From: Streptomyces luteogriseus
GTDB lineage: Bacteria; Actinomycetota; Actinomycetes; Streptomycetales; Streptomycetaceae
DNA: 64,000 nt
Direction of reading: 5' to 3'
Assembly (NCBI RefSeq): GCF_014205055.1
Contig: NZ_JACHMS010000001.1
Location: forward strand, 4,340,001-4,404,000
A program made the translations under genes and the position numbers. Below, piece by piece: positions 51,598 to 60,554 of the stretch. The notes beneath the pieces were generated by a model. The model did no database searches, had not been told where the DNA came from, and was given only the letters and a program-made list of their open reading frames with translations. Numbering within the stretch: the first letter of the stretch is position 1; the number at the start of each line of letters is the position of its first letter.

Positions 51598-52467
51598 CTA
51601 CGGCAGTTCCGTCAGCAATTCCTCGATCACGACCGCCACTCCGTCGTCGTTGTTCGCGACCGTCCGGCCCGAGGCGGCGGCGAGCACGTCCGGGTGCGCG
51701 TTGCCCATCGCGTACGACCGGCCCGCCCAGGTCAGCATCTCCACGTCGTTCGGCATGTCACCGAAGGCCACGACCTGCTCGTGCGAGATGCCGCGCTCGG
51801 CACAGCACAGGGCGAGGGTGCTGGCCTTGGACACCCCGGGGCCGCTGATCTCGAGCAGGGCGCTGGGGCTGGAGCGGGTGACGTTGGCACGGTCGCCGAT
51901 GGCGAGGCGGGCCAGGGTCAGAAAGGCGTCGGGGTCGATCTCGGGGTGGTAGGCGAGGATCTTCAGCACCGGCTCCGCGGCGGCCGGGTGGTCCGGGCCC
52001 AGCAGCTCCTCGGCCGGGGCGAGGCTGTCCGGTATCTCCATATGCAGCTTCGGGTACGCCGGCTCCTGGTAGAAGCCGTACGTCTGCTCCACCGCGTACA
52101 CCGTGCCCGGCGCCGCGTCGCGCAGCAGCCGTACGGCGTCCAGGGCGTTCTCCCGGGCCAGCTCCCGCACCTTTACGAACCGGTGGGCGCCGGGGCCGCC
52201 GTGCAGGTCGACCACGGCGGCGCCGTTGCCGCAGATCGCCAGGCCGTGGCCGTGCACGTGGTCGCTGACGACGTCCATCCAGCGGGCCGGGCGGCCCGTG
52301 ACGAAGAAGACCTCGATGCCCGCCTCCTCGGCGGCGGCCAGCGCGGCGACCGTGCGGGGGGACACCGACTTGTCGTCGCGCAGCAGGGTGCCGTCGAGGT
52401 CGGTGGCGATCAGCCGCGGCGGGAGGGTCTCGGCCGCGGTCTCGGGCTGTCGGGTCGCTGAGGTCAC
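51598..52467 (-). CDS. HAD-superfamily (Cof-type) phosphatase
   Basis: 289 aa. Motif I is DLDGTLLRDD, motif II is FVTGRP, and motif III/IV is GVSKASTLAL...VAFGDMPNDVEML, with the large C2B cap between II and III. Substrate unknown. It is homologous to the HAD gene beside serS in this window. Start GTG 52467 was chosen for the N-terminus; an ATG further upstream is possible. Confidence 0.9.
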   Translation of the reverse strand: MTSATRQPETAAETLPPRLIATDLDGTLLRDDKSVSPRTVAALAAAEEAGIEVFFVTGRPARWMDVVSDHVHGHGLAICGNGAAVVDLHGGPGAHRFVKVRELARENALDAVRLLRDAAPGTVYAVEQTYGFYQEPAYPKLHMEIPDSLAPAEELLGPDHPAAAEPVLKILAYHPEIDPDAFLTLARLAIGDRANVTRSSPSALLEISGPGVSKASTLALCCAERGISHEQVVAFGDMPNDVEMLTWAGRSYAMGNAHPDVLAAASGRTVANNDDGVAVVIEELLTELP

Positions 52468-52608
52468 CCGGCCATTGTCCCGCACATGCCTGCACGGCCG
52501 TGCGGGGCTCCGCACAGGTGAGTGGATACCGCCCTCACCAGGAGCCCTTCGCCAGTGGTCCTTCGCCAGGCGCCCCTCGCCAGAGGCCCCCGGTGCATCA
52601 GCCGACGC

Positions 52609-53511
52609 TCAGCGCAGCTGCGCCGGCGCCTCCATGGCGATCTGCTCGAAGACCTTCTCGTCGGCCGCGAACGGCGAGTCGGGGATCGGCCAGTGGATCA
52701 CGATCTCCGTGAAGCCCAGCTCCACATGCCGTCCGGCGAAGTCCACGAACGCGTTCAGGGACTGGAGCGGGGCGACACGGTCCGGCGTGAATCCGGTGAG
52801 CAGGATCCGGTCGAGATCGGTCATGTCCCGGCCGACCTCGGCGTAGATGTCGTCGAGCCGCTCCGCCTGCCCGCGAATGGCCTGAATCGACTGTTCAGGC
52901 GTGCCGTTCTCGTACAGCTTTGGGTCGCCGGTGGTCACCCACGCCTGCCCGAACCGGGCGGCTAGCCGCATCCCGCGCGGCCCGGTGGCCGCCACCGCGA
53001 AGGGCAGCCTGGGGCGCTGCACACAGCCGGGAATGTTCCGCGCCTCGTGGGCGGAGTAGAAGTCACCCTCGTACGACACGGCGTCCTCGCTGAGCAGCCG
53101 GTCCAGCAGCGGGACGAACTCGGCGAAGCGGTCGGCACGCTCGCGCGGCGTCCACGGTTCCTGGCCGAGCGCGGTGGCGTCGAAGCCGGAGCCGCCCGCG
53201 CCGATGCCCAGCGTCACCCGCCCGCCGGAGATGTCGTCGAGGGAGATCAGCTCCTTGGCGAGGGTCACGGGGTGCCGAAAGTTCGGCGAGGTCACCAGGG
53301 TGCCGAGCCGCAGCCGGTCGGTCACGCTCGCGGCGGCCGTGAGGGTCGGTACGGCGCCGAACCACGGGCCGTCCCGGAACGTGCGCCAGGACAGGTGGTC
53401 GTAGGTGTACGCGGTGTGGAAGCCGAGCTGCTCAGCACGTGTCCAGGCCGAACGGCCACCTTCGTGCCAGCGGCGGTACGGGAGGATCACGGTGCTCAGA
53501 CGCAGACTCAT
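52609..53511 (-). CDS. Luciferase-like (LLM) F420-dependent oxidoreductase
   Basis: 300 aa, one TIM-barrel domain. The features LGFHTAYTYDHLSWRTFRDGPWFGAVPTLTAAASVTDRLRLGTLVTSPNFRHPVTLAKELISLDDISGGRVTLGIGAGGSGFD are typical of actinobacterial F420-dependent LLM enzymes. Substrate unknown. parS site 12 lies in its promoter region. Confidence 0.9.
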   Translation of the reverse strand: MSLRLSTVILPYRRWHEGGRSAWTRAEQLGFHTAYTYDHLSWRTFRDGPWFGAVPTLTAAASVTDRLRLGTLVTSPNFRHPVTLAKELISLDDISGGRVTLGIGAGGSGFDATALGQEPWTPRERADRFAEFVPLLDRLLSEDAVSYEGDFYSAHEARNIPGCVQRPRLPFAVAATGPRGMRLAARFGQAWVTTGDPKLYENGTPEQSIQAIRGQAERLDDIYAEVGRDMTDLDRILLTGFTPDRVAPLQSLNAFVDFAGRHVELGFTEIVIHWPIPDSPFAADEKVFEQIAMEAPAQLR

Positions 53512-53547
53512 GGCATCGAGCGTAAGGGAGCGCCGATGGTGACCCGT

Positions 53548-53561
53548 GTTTCACGTGAAAC
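53548..53561. promoter_or_regulatory. parS site 12 (exact)
   Basis: Exact GTTTCACGTGAAAC with T and A flanks, 37 bp upstream of the LLM gene start and 89 bp after the kptA stop. Confidence 0.93.
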
Positions 53562-53649
53562 AGTCACCGTGCGCGCCCGGGTGAACACGGGAGCAGTGCG
53601 AGGCCGGGCCGACACCGTCATCTTGGCGCGGTGGCCCGGATGCGGCAGG

Positions 53650-54198
53650 TCAGTGCGGTCCGGGGAAGCGCAGATACCGTGCCGGGACGGCCTCGGTCAG
53701 CCACACCCCGTTCGCGCTGACGTGGAAGACATGGCCGTCGCGGTGCATGGCGCCCGCGTCCACCGCCAGGACGACCGGCCGGCCCCGGCGGGCGCCGACT
53801 CGGGTCGCCGTCTCCCGGTCGGGTGAGAGGTGCACGGCATGCCGGTTCATCGGACGGAGCCCCTCGGCACGGATCGCGTCCAGGCTGCGGGCGACGGTGC
53901 CGTGATAGAGGTACGCGGGCGGGATGGCCGACGCCAGACCGAGGTCGACCTCCACGCTGTGACCCTGGCTGGCACGGATCCGGGTGCCTTCGACGGCGAA
54001 ACGCCTCTTGTCGTTGGTGGCGACGACCTGGTCCAGCTCGTCGCGGGTGAAGCGGAAGCCGTGTGCGGTGGCCGCGGCGATCAGTGTGTCGATCTCGACC
54101 CAGCCGGCCTCGTCGAGCGTGAGCCCGATGCGCTCCGGCTGATGGCGCAGATGCTTCGACAGGTACTTCGACACCTTCACGGTGCGTCTCTCGTCCAT
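53650..54198 (-). CDS. kptA: RNA 2'-phosphotransferase, Tpt1/KptA family
   Basis: 182 aa. It uses NAD+ to remove an RNA internal 2'-phosphate, forming ADP-ribose 1'',2''-cyclic phosphate. The conserved SKHLRHQP, RASQGHSV, LYHGT and RHAVHLS carry the Arg-His-Arg-Arg catalytic set. Its role in bacteria, which lack the eukaryotic tRNA splicing that makes the substrate, is unclear. Three DnaA-box-like motifs lie upstream. Confidence 0.94.
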   Translation of the reverse strand: MDERRTVKVSKYLSKHLRHQPERIGLTLDEAGWVEIDTLIAAATAHGFRFTRDELDQVVATNDKRRFAVEGTRIRASQGHSVEVDLGLASAIPPAYLYHGTVARSLDAIRAEGLRPMNRHAVHLSPDRETATRVGARRGRPVVLAVDAGAMHRDGHVFHVSANGVWLTEAVPARYLRFPGPH

Positions 54199-54254
54199 CC
54201 CACCAGGGTGCGGGAGAGACGGGAATCACGCGATCGAGTTTCCCTTCCCAGGTT

Positions 54255-54308
54255 TGGTCCACAGCCAAGTGCGGTTATCCACAGGGGAATTGGCAGTTCT
54301 GTGGACAA
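54255..54308. promoter_or_regulatory. Trio of DnaA-box-like 9-mers
   Basis: TGGTCCACA 54255-54263, TTATCCACA 54275-54283, and TTGTCCACA on the - strand at 54300-54308. The last two are exact Streptomyces DnaA-box forms. They lie in the 145-bp gap between kptA and the fusion gene. Confidence 0.65.
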
Positions 54309-54343
54309 CTAACGCCCGCTGAAGGGGTTTTGGGCCCTCGGCC

Positions 54344-56101
54344 TCACACCGGCGGCTTCACCCGCGCCAGGCGTCGCAGCGCCCCCGGCGCCCACCGCGA
54401 CAGCCAGCGAGCACCCCGCGCCTCCGGAGTCACCGGGACCACCGCCTCGTCGCGCGTCACCGCCCGAAGGATCGCACGGGCGACCTTCTCCGGCGGATAG
54501 TTCCGCAGGCCGTACAGACGGGCGGTGCGCTTCTGCAGCCGCTTCTCCTCCAGCTCGTCGACCCCGGCGAAGTGGGCAGTCGACGTGATCGCGGTGTTCA
54601 CGATGCCGGGGCAGACAGCGGTCACGCCGATCCCCTGCCCGGCGAGCTCCGCCCGCAGGCACTCGCTCAGCATCAGCACGGCCGCCTTGGAGGTGCTGTA
54701 CGCGGGCAGCGCCCGGGACGGCTGGTACGCCGCGGCCGATGCCACGTTGACGATGTGGCCGCCCTGCCCGCGCTCGGCCATCCGCCCGCCGAAGAGCCGG
54801 CAACCGTGGATGACCCCCCAGAGGTTGACGTCGAGGACCTTCTTCCAGTCCTCCGGTGTGGTGTCGAAGAAGGAGCCGGACAGCCCGATCCCGGCGTTGT
54901 TCACGAGGATGTCCACCACTCCGTACTCCGTGGTGACCTTGTCGGCGAGCTTCTCCATGGCCGCTTCGTCGGAGACGTCGGCCGTCTCCGCCCAGGCGTC
55001 GGGGGCGCCCAGCAGACGGGAGGACTCGGCGGTGCGGGCCGCGGCCTCCGCGTTCCGGTCGACGGCCACCACCCGGGCGCCGGCCTCGGCGAACGCGAGC
55101 GCCGTAGCTCGCCCGATGCCGCTGCCCGCCCCGGTGACCAGCACGAGCTGGCCGCCGAACCGCTCGGCGTGCTCACCGGTCGCCGCCAGCGGAGACCGCC
55201 CGCTCTCGACGGAGGTCACGAACTCCTCGATCCACGAGGCCAGCAGGTCCGGGCGGGTCCGCGGGATCCAGTGCCCCGCCTGGACCGTCCTGCGGGTCAG
55301 CCGCGGCACCCACTGCTCGAGTTCTTCGTGGAGCCGCTCCGAGAGGAACCGGTCCTCCAGGGGCGTGATGATCTGCACGGGCGCGTGGGCGTGCGCGTCC
55401 GGGCGTGGCGTGCGCAGCCGGGGCCGGACGTTGTCCCGGTACAGCCAGGCCCCGTGAGCCGCGTCCGACGGCAGGGACGCGGTGGGGTAGTCGCCCCGGG
55501 GCACCTTCTCGACGCGCTCCAGCACCCGCGGCCAGCGCTTGCCGAGCGGGCCGCGCCAGGCCAGCTCGGGCAGGACGGGCGTGTGCAGCAGGTACACGTA
55601 CCAGGACCGGGCGCCCTGCCCGAGAAGCTGTCCGACCCGGCGCGGGGTGGGCCGTTGCACCCGCTTGGCGATCCAGTGGCCGAAGTGGTCGAGGGACGGC
55701 CCGGACATCGAGGTGAAGGAGGCGATGCGTCCCTCGGTGCGCCGGACGGTGGTGAACTCCCAGGCCTGCACCGAGCCCCAGTCGTGCCCGACCAGGTGCA
55801 CCGGCTCGCCAGGGCTCACCGCGTCGGCGACGGCCAGGAAGTCGTCCGTCAGCTTCTCCAGCGTGAACCCGCCCCGCAGCGGCCGCGGCGCCGTCGACCG
55901 GCCATGGCCGCGGACGTCGTACGCCACCACATGGAAGTGCCCGGCGAGGCGCTCGGCGACCTCGGACCACACCTCCTTGCTGTCCGGGTAGCCGTGCACC
56001 AGGACGACCGTGGGCCGCCCGGGATCCCCCATCTCGGCCACGCACAGCTCGACTTCGCCGGTCCGCACCCTGCGCTCCCGCGCACCCGTCAGCAACGTCA
56101 T
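54344..56101 (-). CDS. Alpha/beta hydrolase-SDR fusion protein (EphD-like)
   Basis: 585 aa. The N-terminal alpha/beta hydrolase (about 1-290) has LVHGYPDS and the nucleophile elbow GHDWG (Asp107), typical of epoxide hydrolases. The C-terminal short-chain dehydrogenase (about 310-560) has VTGAGSGIGRA, NNAGIG and YSTSK. The same domain order occurs in M. tuberculosis EphD, an enzyme of mycolic-acid metabolism; Streptomyces lacks mycolic acids, so the substrate here is different or unknown. Start ATG 56101; the frame is open further upstream into the divergent promoter. Confidence 0.92.
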   Translation of the reverse strand: MTLLTGARERRVRTGEVELCVAEMGDPGRPTVVLVHGYPDSKEVWSEVAERLAGHFHVVAYDVRGHGRSTAPRPLRGGFTLEKLTDDFLAVADAVSPGEPVHLVGHDWGSVQAWEFTTVRRTEGRIASFTSMSGPSLDHFGHWIAKRVQRPTPRRVGQLLGQGARSWYVYLLHTPVLPELAWRGPLGKRWPRVLERVEKVPRGDYPTASLPSDAAHGAWLYRDNVRPRLRTPRPDAHAHAPVQIITPLEDRFLSERLHEELEQWVPRLTRRTVQAGHWIPRTRPDLLASWIEEFVTSVESGRSPLAATGEHAERFGGQLVLVTGAGSGIGRATALAFAEAGARVVAVDRNAEAAARTAESSRLLGAPDAWAETADVSDEAAMEKLADKVTTEYGVVDILVNNAGIGLSGSFFDTTPEDWKKVLDVNLWGVIHGCRLFGGRMAERGQGGHIVNVASAAAYQPSRALPAYSTSKAAVLMLSECLRAELAGQGIGVTAVCPGIVNTAITSTAHFAGVDELEEKRLQKRTARLYGLRNYPPEKVARAILRAVTRDEAVVPVTPEARGARWLSRWAPGALRRLARVKPPV

Positions 56102-56274
56102 CCGGCGAATCTGGCAGTTGTTAGAGAGTTCGTCAATAGGGCGCCGCCCCGGCCGCACCCGCCGTGGTAACTCTGAAGAACCAGCCCCCCTAGGGGCCCG
56201 TAATACTCAGGGCTGACCCCAAGACAGCTCTGCGGAGTGATGCCCGCCACGCGCACGGGCCCTACCTTCGAGGG

Positions 56275-57249
56275 GTGACTGTGATCGCGACCGAAAGCCT
56301 GAGCAAGCGGTTCCCCCGGGTGACCGCGCTTGACCGGCTCTCCGTGGACGTCGGACCCGGTGTGACCGGACTCGTCGGAGCCAACGGAGCCGGCAAGTCC
56401 ACACTGATCAAGATCCTGCTGGGTCTGTCCCCCGCCACCGAGGGCCGCGCCGAAGTGCTCGGTCTCGACGTCGCCACCAAGGGCGGCGCCATCCGCGAGC
56501 GGGTGGGTTACATGCCCGAGCACGACTGTCTGCCGCCGGACGTCTCGGCCACCGAGTTCGTCGTCCACATGGCGCGCATGTCCGGTCTGCCGCCCACGGC
56601 GGCGCGCGAGCGAACGGCCGACACCCTGCGCCACGTCGGGCTGTACGAGGAGCGCTACCGCCCCATCGGCGGCTACTCGACCGGCATGAAGCAGCGCGTC
56701 AAACTCGCGCAGGCCCTCGTCCACGACCCTCAGCTGGTCCTCCTGGACGAGCCGACCAACGGCCTCGACCCGGTCGGCCGCGACGAGATGCTCGGCCTGA
56801 TCCGCCGCATCCACACCGACTTCGGCATCTCGGTCCTGGTCACCTCCCACCTGCTGGGCGAACTGGAGCGCACCTGCGACCACGTCGTCGTCATCGACGG
56901 CGGCAAACTCCTGCGCTCCAGCTCCACCACGGACTTCACGCAGATCACCACCACCCTCGCGATCGAGGTCACGGACACCGACGAGCACCCGGACGGCACC
57001 CGCGCGGTCCGCGAGGCGCTGCACGCGCGCGGGGTGAGCGTCGAGGACGGCAGCGGCCTGCCCGGCGCGGGCCACGTCCTGCTGCTCACCGCGCAGGGCG
57101 AGGAGACGTACGACGTGGTCCGGGACGTGATCGCCGACCTCGGACTCGGCCTGGTGCGCATGGAGCAGCGCCGGCACCACATCTCCGAGGTCTTCACCAG
57201 CAGCGACGAGCGCGAGCAGCGGAAGGAGGCGGTCGGCCATGGCGGTTGA
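56275..57249 (+). CDS. ABC transporter ATP-binding protein (pair 1)
   Basis: 324 aa. Walker A is GANGAGKST (about 36-44), the signature region is GYSTGMKQRVKLAQAL (a YSxGMKQR variant), and Walker B is LVLLDEPTNGLDP. A C-terminal extension of about 90 residues is typical of exporter ATPases of the CcmA/NatA type. It overlaps the permease gene by 11 nt. First gene of a four-gene cluster with two ATPase-permease pairs. Confidence 0.95.
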   Translation: MTVIATESLSKRFPRVTALDRLSVDVGPGVTGLVGANGAGKSTLIKILLGLSPATEGRAEVLGLDVATKGGAIRERVGYMPEHDCLPPDVSATEFVVHMARMSGLPPTAARERTADTLRHVGLYEERYRPIGGYSTGMKQRVKLAQALVHDPQLVLLDEPTNGLDPVGRDEMLGLIRRIHTDFGISVLVTSHLLGELERTCDHVVVIDGGKLLRSSSTTDFTQITTTLAIEVTDTDEHPDGTRAVREALHARGVSVEDGSGLPGAGHVLLLTAQGEETYDVVRDVIADLGLGLVRMEQRRHHISEVFTSSDEREQRKEAVGHGG

Positions 57250-58156
57250 GCACTCCACGGGGACATCCGCCCCGGCCCCGGGCGACCAGACCCGCATCCA
57301 CAACATCGGCTACCGCAGCTACGACGGCCCGCGCCTCGGCCGCGCCTACGCCCGCCGCTCCCTGTACTCGCAGTCCCTGCGCGGCGCCTACGGCCTCGGC
57401 CGCTCGGTGAAGTCCAAGGTGCTGCCGATGCTGCTCTTCGTGGTGATGTGCGTACCCGCGGCCATCATGGTCGCCGTCGCGGTCGCCACCAAGGCCAACG
57501 CCCTACCCGTCGACTACACGCGCTACGCGATCATCATGCAGGCGGTCATCAGCCTGTACGTCGCCTCGCAGGCACCCCAGTCCGTCTCGCGCGACCTGCG
57601 CTTCAAGACGGTGCCGCTGTACTTCTCGCGGCCCATCGAGACCGCCGACTACGTCCGCGCCAAGTTCGCGGCGCTGGCCTCGGCACTCTTCATCCTCACC
57701 GCCGGCCCCCTGCTCCTGCTCTACGTGGGCGCGCTGCTGGCCAAGCTCGACTTCGCCGACCAGACCAAGGGATTCGCACAGGGACTCGTCTCGGTGGCAC
57801 TGCTCTCACTGCTCTTCGCCGGCATCGGCCTCGTCATCGCGTCCTTCACCCCGCGCCGCGGCTTCGGTATCGCGGCCGTGATCGCCGTGTTGACCATCAC
57901 CTACGGCGCTGTCTCCACCCTCCAGGCCATCGCCGACGCGCAGGGCAGCGGCGACGCCGTGCCGTGGATCGGGCTGTTCTCCCCGATCACGATCATCGAC
58001 GGTGTGCAGTCCGCGTTCCTGGGCGCGACGTCCGCCTCCCCCAGCGGGGTGGGCCCGAGCACCGCCGAGGGCGTCGTCTACGTCGTCGTCGCCCTGGGCC
58101 TGATCGCGGCGAGCTACGGCCTCCTGATGCGCCGCTACAAGAAGGTGGGACTGTGA
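57239..58156 (+). CDS. ABC transporter permease (pair 1)
   Basis: 305 aa with six hydrophobic segments after a cytoplasmic 50-residue N-terminus (IHNIGYRSYDGPRLGRAYARRSLYSQSLRGAYG). ABC-2-type exporter permease; substrate unknown. Overlaps the upstream ATPase gene and, by 4 nt, the downstream one. Confidence 0.9.
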   Translation: MAVEHSTGTSAPAPGDQTRIHNIGYRSYDGPRLGRAYARRSLYSQSLRGAYGLGRSVKSKVLPMLLFVVMCVPAAIMVAVAVATKANALPVDYTRYAIIMQAVISLYVASQAPQSVSRDLRFKTVPLYFSRPIETADYVRAKFAALASALFILTAGPLLLLYVGALLAKLDFADQTKGFAQGLVSVALLSLLFAGIGLVIASFTPRRGFGIAAVIAVLTITYGAVSTLQAIADAQGSGDAVPWIGLFSPITIIDGVQSAFLGATSASPSGVGPSTAEGVVYVVVALGLIAASYGLLMRRYKKVGL

Positions 58157-59064
58157 CCACGCTCAACATCGACCACGTCTCCCGCTGGTTCGGCAACGTG
58201 GTCGCCGTCAACGACATCACGATGACGATCGGCCCCGGCGTCACGGGCCTGCTCGGCCCCAACGGCGCCGGGAAGTCCACCCTCATCAACATGATGGGCG
58301 GTTTCCTGGCCCCCTCCACCGGCACGGTCACCCTCGACGGCCAGGCCGTGTGGCGCAACGAGCAGATCTACAAGCACATCGGCGTCGTCCCCGAGCGGGA
58401 GGCGATGTACGACTTCCTCACCGGCAAGGAGTTCGTCCTCGCCAACGCCGAACTGCACGGCCTGGGCGCCAAGGCGGCGCAGAAGGCCCTGGCCACGGTC
58501 GAGATGGAGTACGCCCAGGACCGCAAGATCCAGACCTACTCCAAGGGCATGCGACAGCGCGTGAAGATGGCGAGCGCTCTGGTCCACGACCCGTCGCTGC
58601 TGCTGCTCGACGAGCCCTTCAACGGCATGGACCCCCGTCAGCGCATGCAGCTGATGGACCTGCTCCGCCGCATGGGCGACGAGGGTCGCACCGTGCTGTT
58701 CTCGTCCCACATCCTCGAAGAGGTCGAGCAACTCGCCTGGCACATCGAGGTCGTCGTCGCCGGCCGGCACGCCGCCAGCGGTGACTTCCGCAAGATCCGC
58801 CGCCTGATGACCGACCGGCCGCACCGCTACCTGGTGCGCTCCAGCGACGACCGCGCCCTCGCGGCCGCGCTGATCGCCGACCCGTCGACGGCCGGCATCG
58901 AGGTCGACCTCGCCGAGGGCGCGCTGCGCATCCAGGCCGTCGACTTCGGCCGCTTCACGGCCCTGCTGCCGCGGGTGGCAAGGGACCACGGCATCCGGCT
59001 GCTCACGGTCTCGCCGTCCGACGAGTCCCTCGAGTCCGTCTTCTCGTACCTCGTCGCGGCGTAG
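58153..59064 (+). CDS. ABC transporter ATP-binding protein (pair 2)
   Basis: 303 aa. The GTG start at 58153 overlaps the previous stop (GTGA). Walker A is GPNGAGKST (about 36-44), the signature is YSKGMRQRVKMASAL, and Walker B is LLLLDEPFNGMDP. Shares its plan with pair 1. Confidence 0.95.
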   Translation: MTTLNIDHVSRWFGNVVAVNDITMTIGPGVTGLLGPNGAGKSTLINMMGGFLAPSTGTVTLDGQAVWRNEQIYKHIGVVPEREAMYDFLTGKEFVLANAELHGLGAKAAQKALATVEMEYAQDRKIQTYSKGMRQRVKMASALVHDPSLLLLDEPFNGMDPRQRMQLMDLLRRMGDEGRTVLFSSHILEEVEQLAWHIEVVVAGRHAASGDFRKIRRLMTDRPHRYLVRSSDDRALAAALIADPSTAGIEVDLAEGALRIQAVDFGRFTALLPRVARDHGIRLLTVSPSDESLESVFSYLVAA

Positions 59065-59073
59065 GAGGCCCTG

Positions 59074-59793
59074 ATGTACGACCCCACAGTCGCCCGGCTC
59101 ACATACCGGGCCCTGCTCGGCCGTCGCCGGGCCCTCATCCTCGGCGCCCTGCCGATGCTGCTGATCGTGATCGCCCTGGCGGTGCGCGGTCTGGCCGGGG
59201 CGGACGACCAGACCGCGGCCGACCTGCTGGGCGGCCTCGCCCTCGCCACGATGGTGCCGATCATCGGCGTCATCGCCGGAACGGGCGCGATCGGGCCGGA
59301 GATCGACGACGGCTCGGTGGTGTACCTGCTGTCCAAGCCGATCAAGCGGCCGACCATCATCTTCACCAAGCTGATCGTCGCGATCGCGGTGACCATGGTG
59401 TTCTCCGCGGTGCCGACGCTCATCGCCGGCTTCATCCTGAACGGCAACGGCCAGCAGGTCGCCGTCGCCTACACGGTGGCCGCGCTGGTCGCGTCCATCG
59501 CCTACGCGGCCCTGTTCCTGCTGCTCGGCACGGTCTCCCGGCACGCGGTGGTGTTCGGTCTCGTCTACGCGCTGGTCTGGGAGGCCCTGTTCGGCTCCCT
59601 GGTGCCGGGCGCCCGCACGCTGAGCGTCCAGCAGTGGTCGCTGGCCGTGGCCCAGAAGGTGTCCGGAGGGGACCTGGTCTCCTCGGACGTGGGTCTGACG
59701 ACGGCGACGGTGCTGCTGCTGGCCGTCACGGTGCTGGCCACCTGGTTCGCCGGACAGAAGCTGCGTTCCCTCACCCTGGCCGGCGAGGAGTGA
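59074..59793 (+). CDS. ABC transporter permease (pair 2)
   Basis: 239 aa with six hydrophobic segments. The GAIGPEIDDGSVVYLLSKPIKRPTIIFTKLIVAI stretch is the ABC-2 permease motif. 9 bp after its ATPase gene; last gene of the cluster. Substrate unknown. Confidence 0.9.
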   Translation: MYDPTVARLTYRALLGRRRALILGALPMLLIVIALAVRGLAGADDQTAADLLGGLALATMVPIIGVIAGTGAIGPEIDDGSVVYLLSKPIKRPTIIFTKLIVAIAVTMVFSAVPTLIAGFILNGNGQQVAVAYTVAALVASIAYAALFLLLGTVSRHAVVFGLVYALVWEALFGSLVPGARTLSVQQWSLAVAQKVSGGDLVSSDVGLTTATVLLLAVTVLATWFAGQKLRSLTLAGEE

Positions 59794-59894
59794 CGTGCCC
59801 CGGCCCTGACGGAGTCCTCACCTCTGTCAGGGCACACTGGGCGAACGGGATGTAGGGCAATCAATACGGAAGTTGGACGGCTGGGAGGACGGAA

Positions 59895-60104
59895 ATGGCG
59901 GGCGAGAAGGACGGCTTCGACGATGTCGTACTGGACGAGGACTTCATACGCTCCGCCGGGACCTCCGAGCCGTCCGCCCGTGCCCGGATGCTCGCCGCGA
60001 AGTGGCGCCGTGAGGAACCGGAACCGCAGCCCTGGCGCTCCGACGAGCCGCCCGCGGGCTGGTTCTTCAGCAAGGTTCGGCGGCGCAGGTGGCGCAGGAA
60101 GTAA
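59895..60104 (+). CDS. Small conserved protein, function unknown
   Basis: 69 aa. An acidic first half (GFDDVVLDEDFIRSAGTSEPSARARML) and a strongly basic C-terminus (RRRRWRRK). GGAGGACGGAA precedes the ATG. It has no membrane segment or known domain. Its conservation beside this ABC cluster in Streptomyces is my recollection only. Confidence 0.7.
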   Translation: MAGEKDGFDDVVLDEDFIRSAGTSEPSARARMLAAKWRREEPEPQPWRSDEPPAGWFFSKVRRRRWRRK

Positions 60105-60229
60105 CCGGCCGCGCTGCCGATCCGGCCGCCGATTTAATCAGTGGCGTCCAATTCGCCCGGCGGGCACAGTGGTTGTCATCACGGCCGGGCGGACAGCCCG
60201 GCGCCGCGTTCTGGGAGAGGAGCGGGACG

Positions 60230-60292
60230 ATGTCCATGCACGGCAGTACGTCCAGCTCCCTTCAGGGCAGCCCGCGGCGGGATCCGGAGTAG
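60230..60292 (+). CDS. Candidate 20-residue small ORF upstream of tRNA-Ser
   Basis: ATG 60230 to TAG 60290-60292. It has a strong GGAGAGGAGCGGGACG ribosome-binding region and is Ser/Gly/Arg-rich. The ribosome site is the only support. Confidence 0.2.
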   Translation: MSMHGSTSSSLQGSPRRDPE

Positions 60293-60386
60293 CCACTACC
60301 CCTCCGTCGAACCCGCCCCACACGGGGAGCTGCCCGGGGCGGCCGCTTCGAGCACGCGAATCGCACCTCGCGTGGGCCGCCCACCC

Positions 60387-60475
<89 letters not shown>

Positions 60476-60554
60476 GAGCACCACCCGACGCCGGGCGACC
60501 GGCCTCACACTCAGTCGAGCGACGAGCGAAGTGCCAGGAGCGACGGCCCGACGC

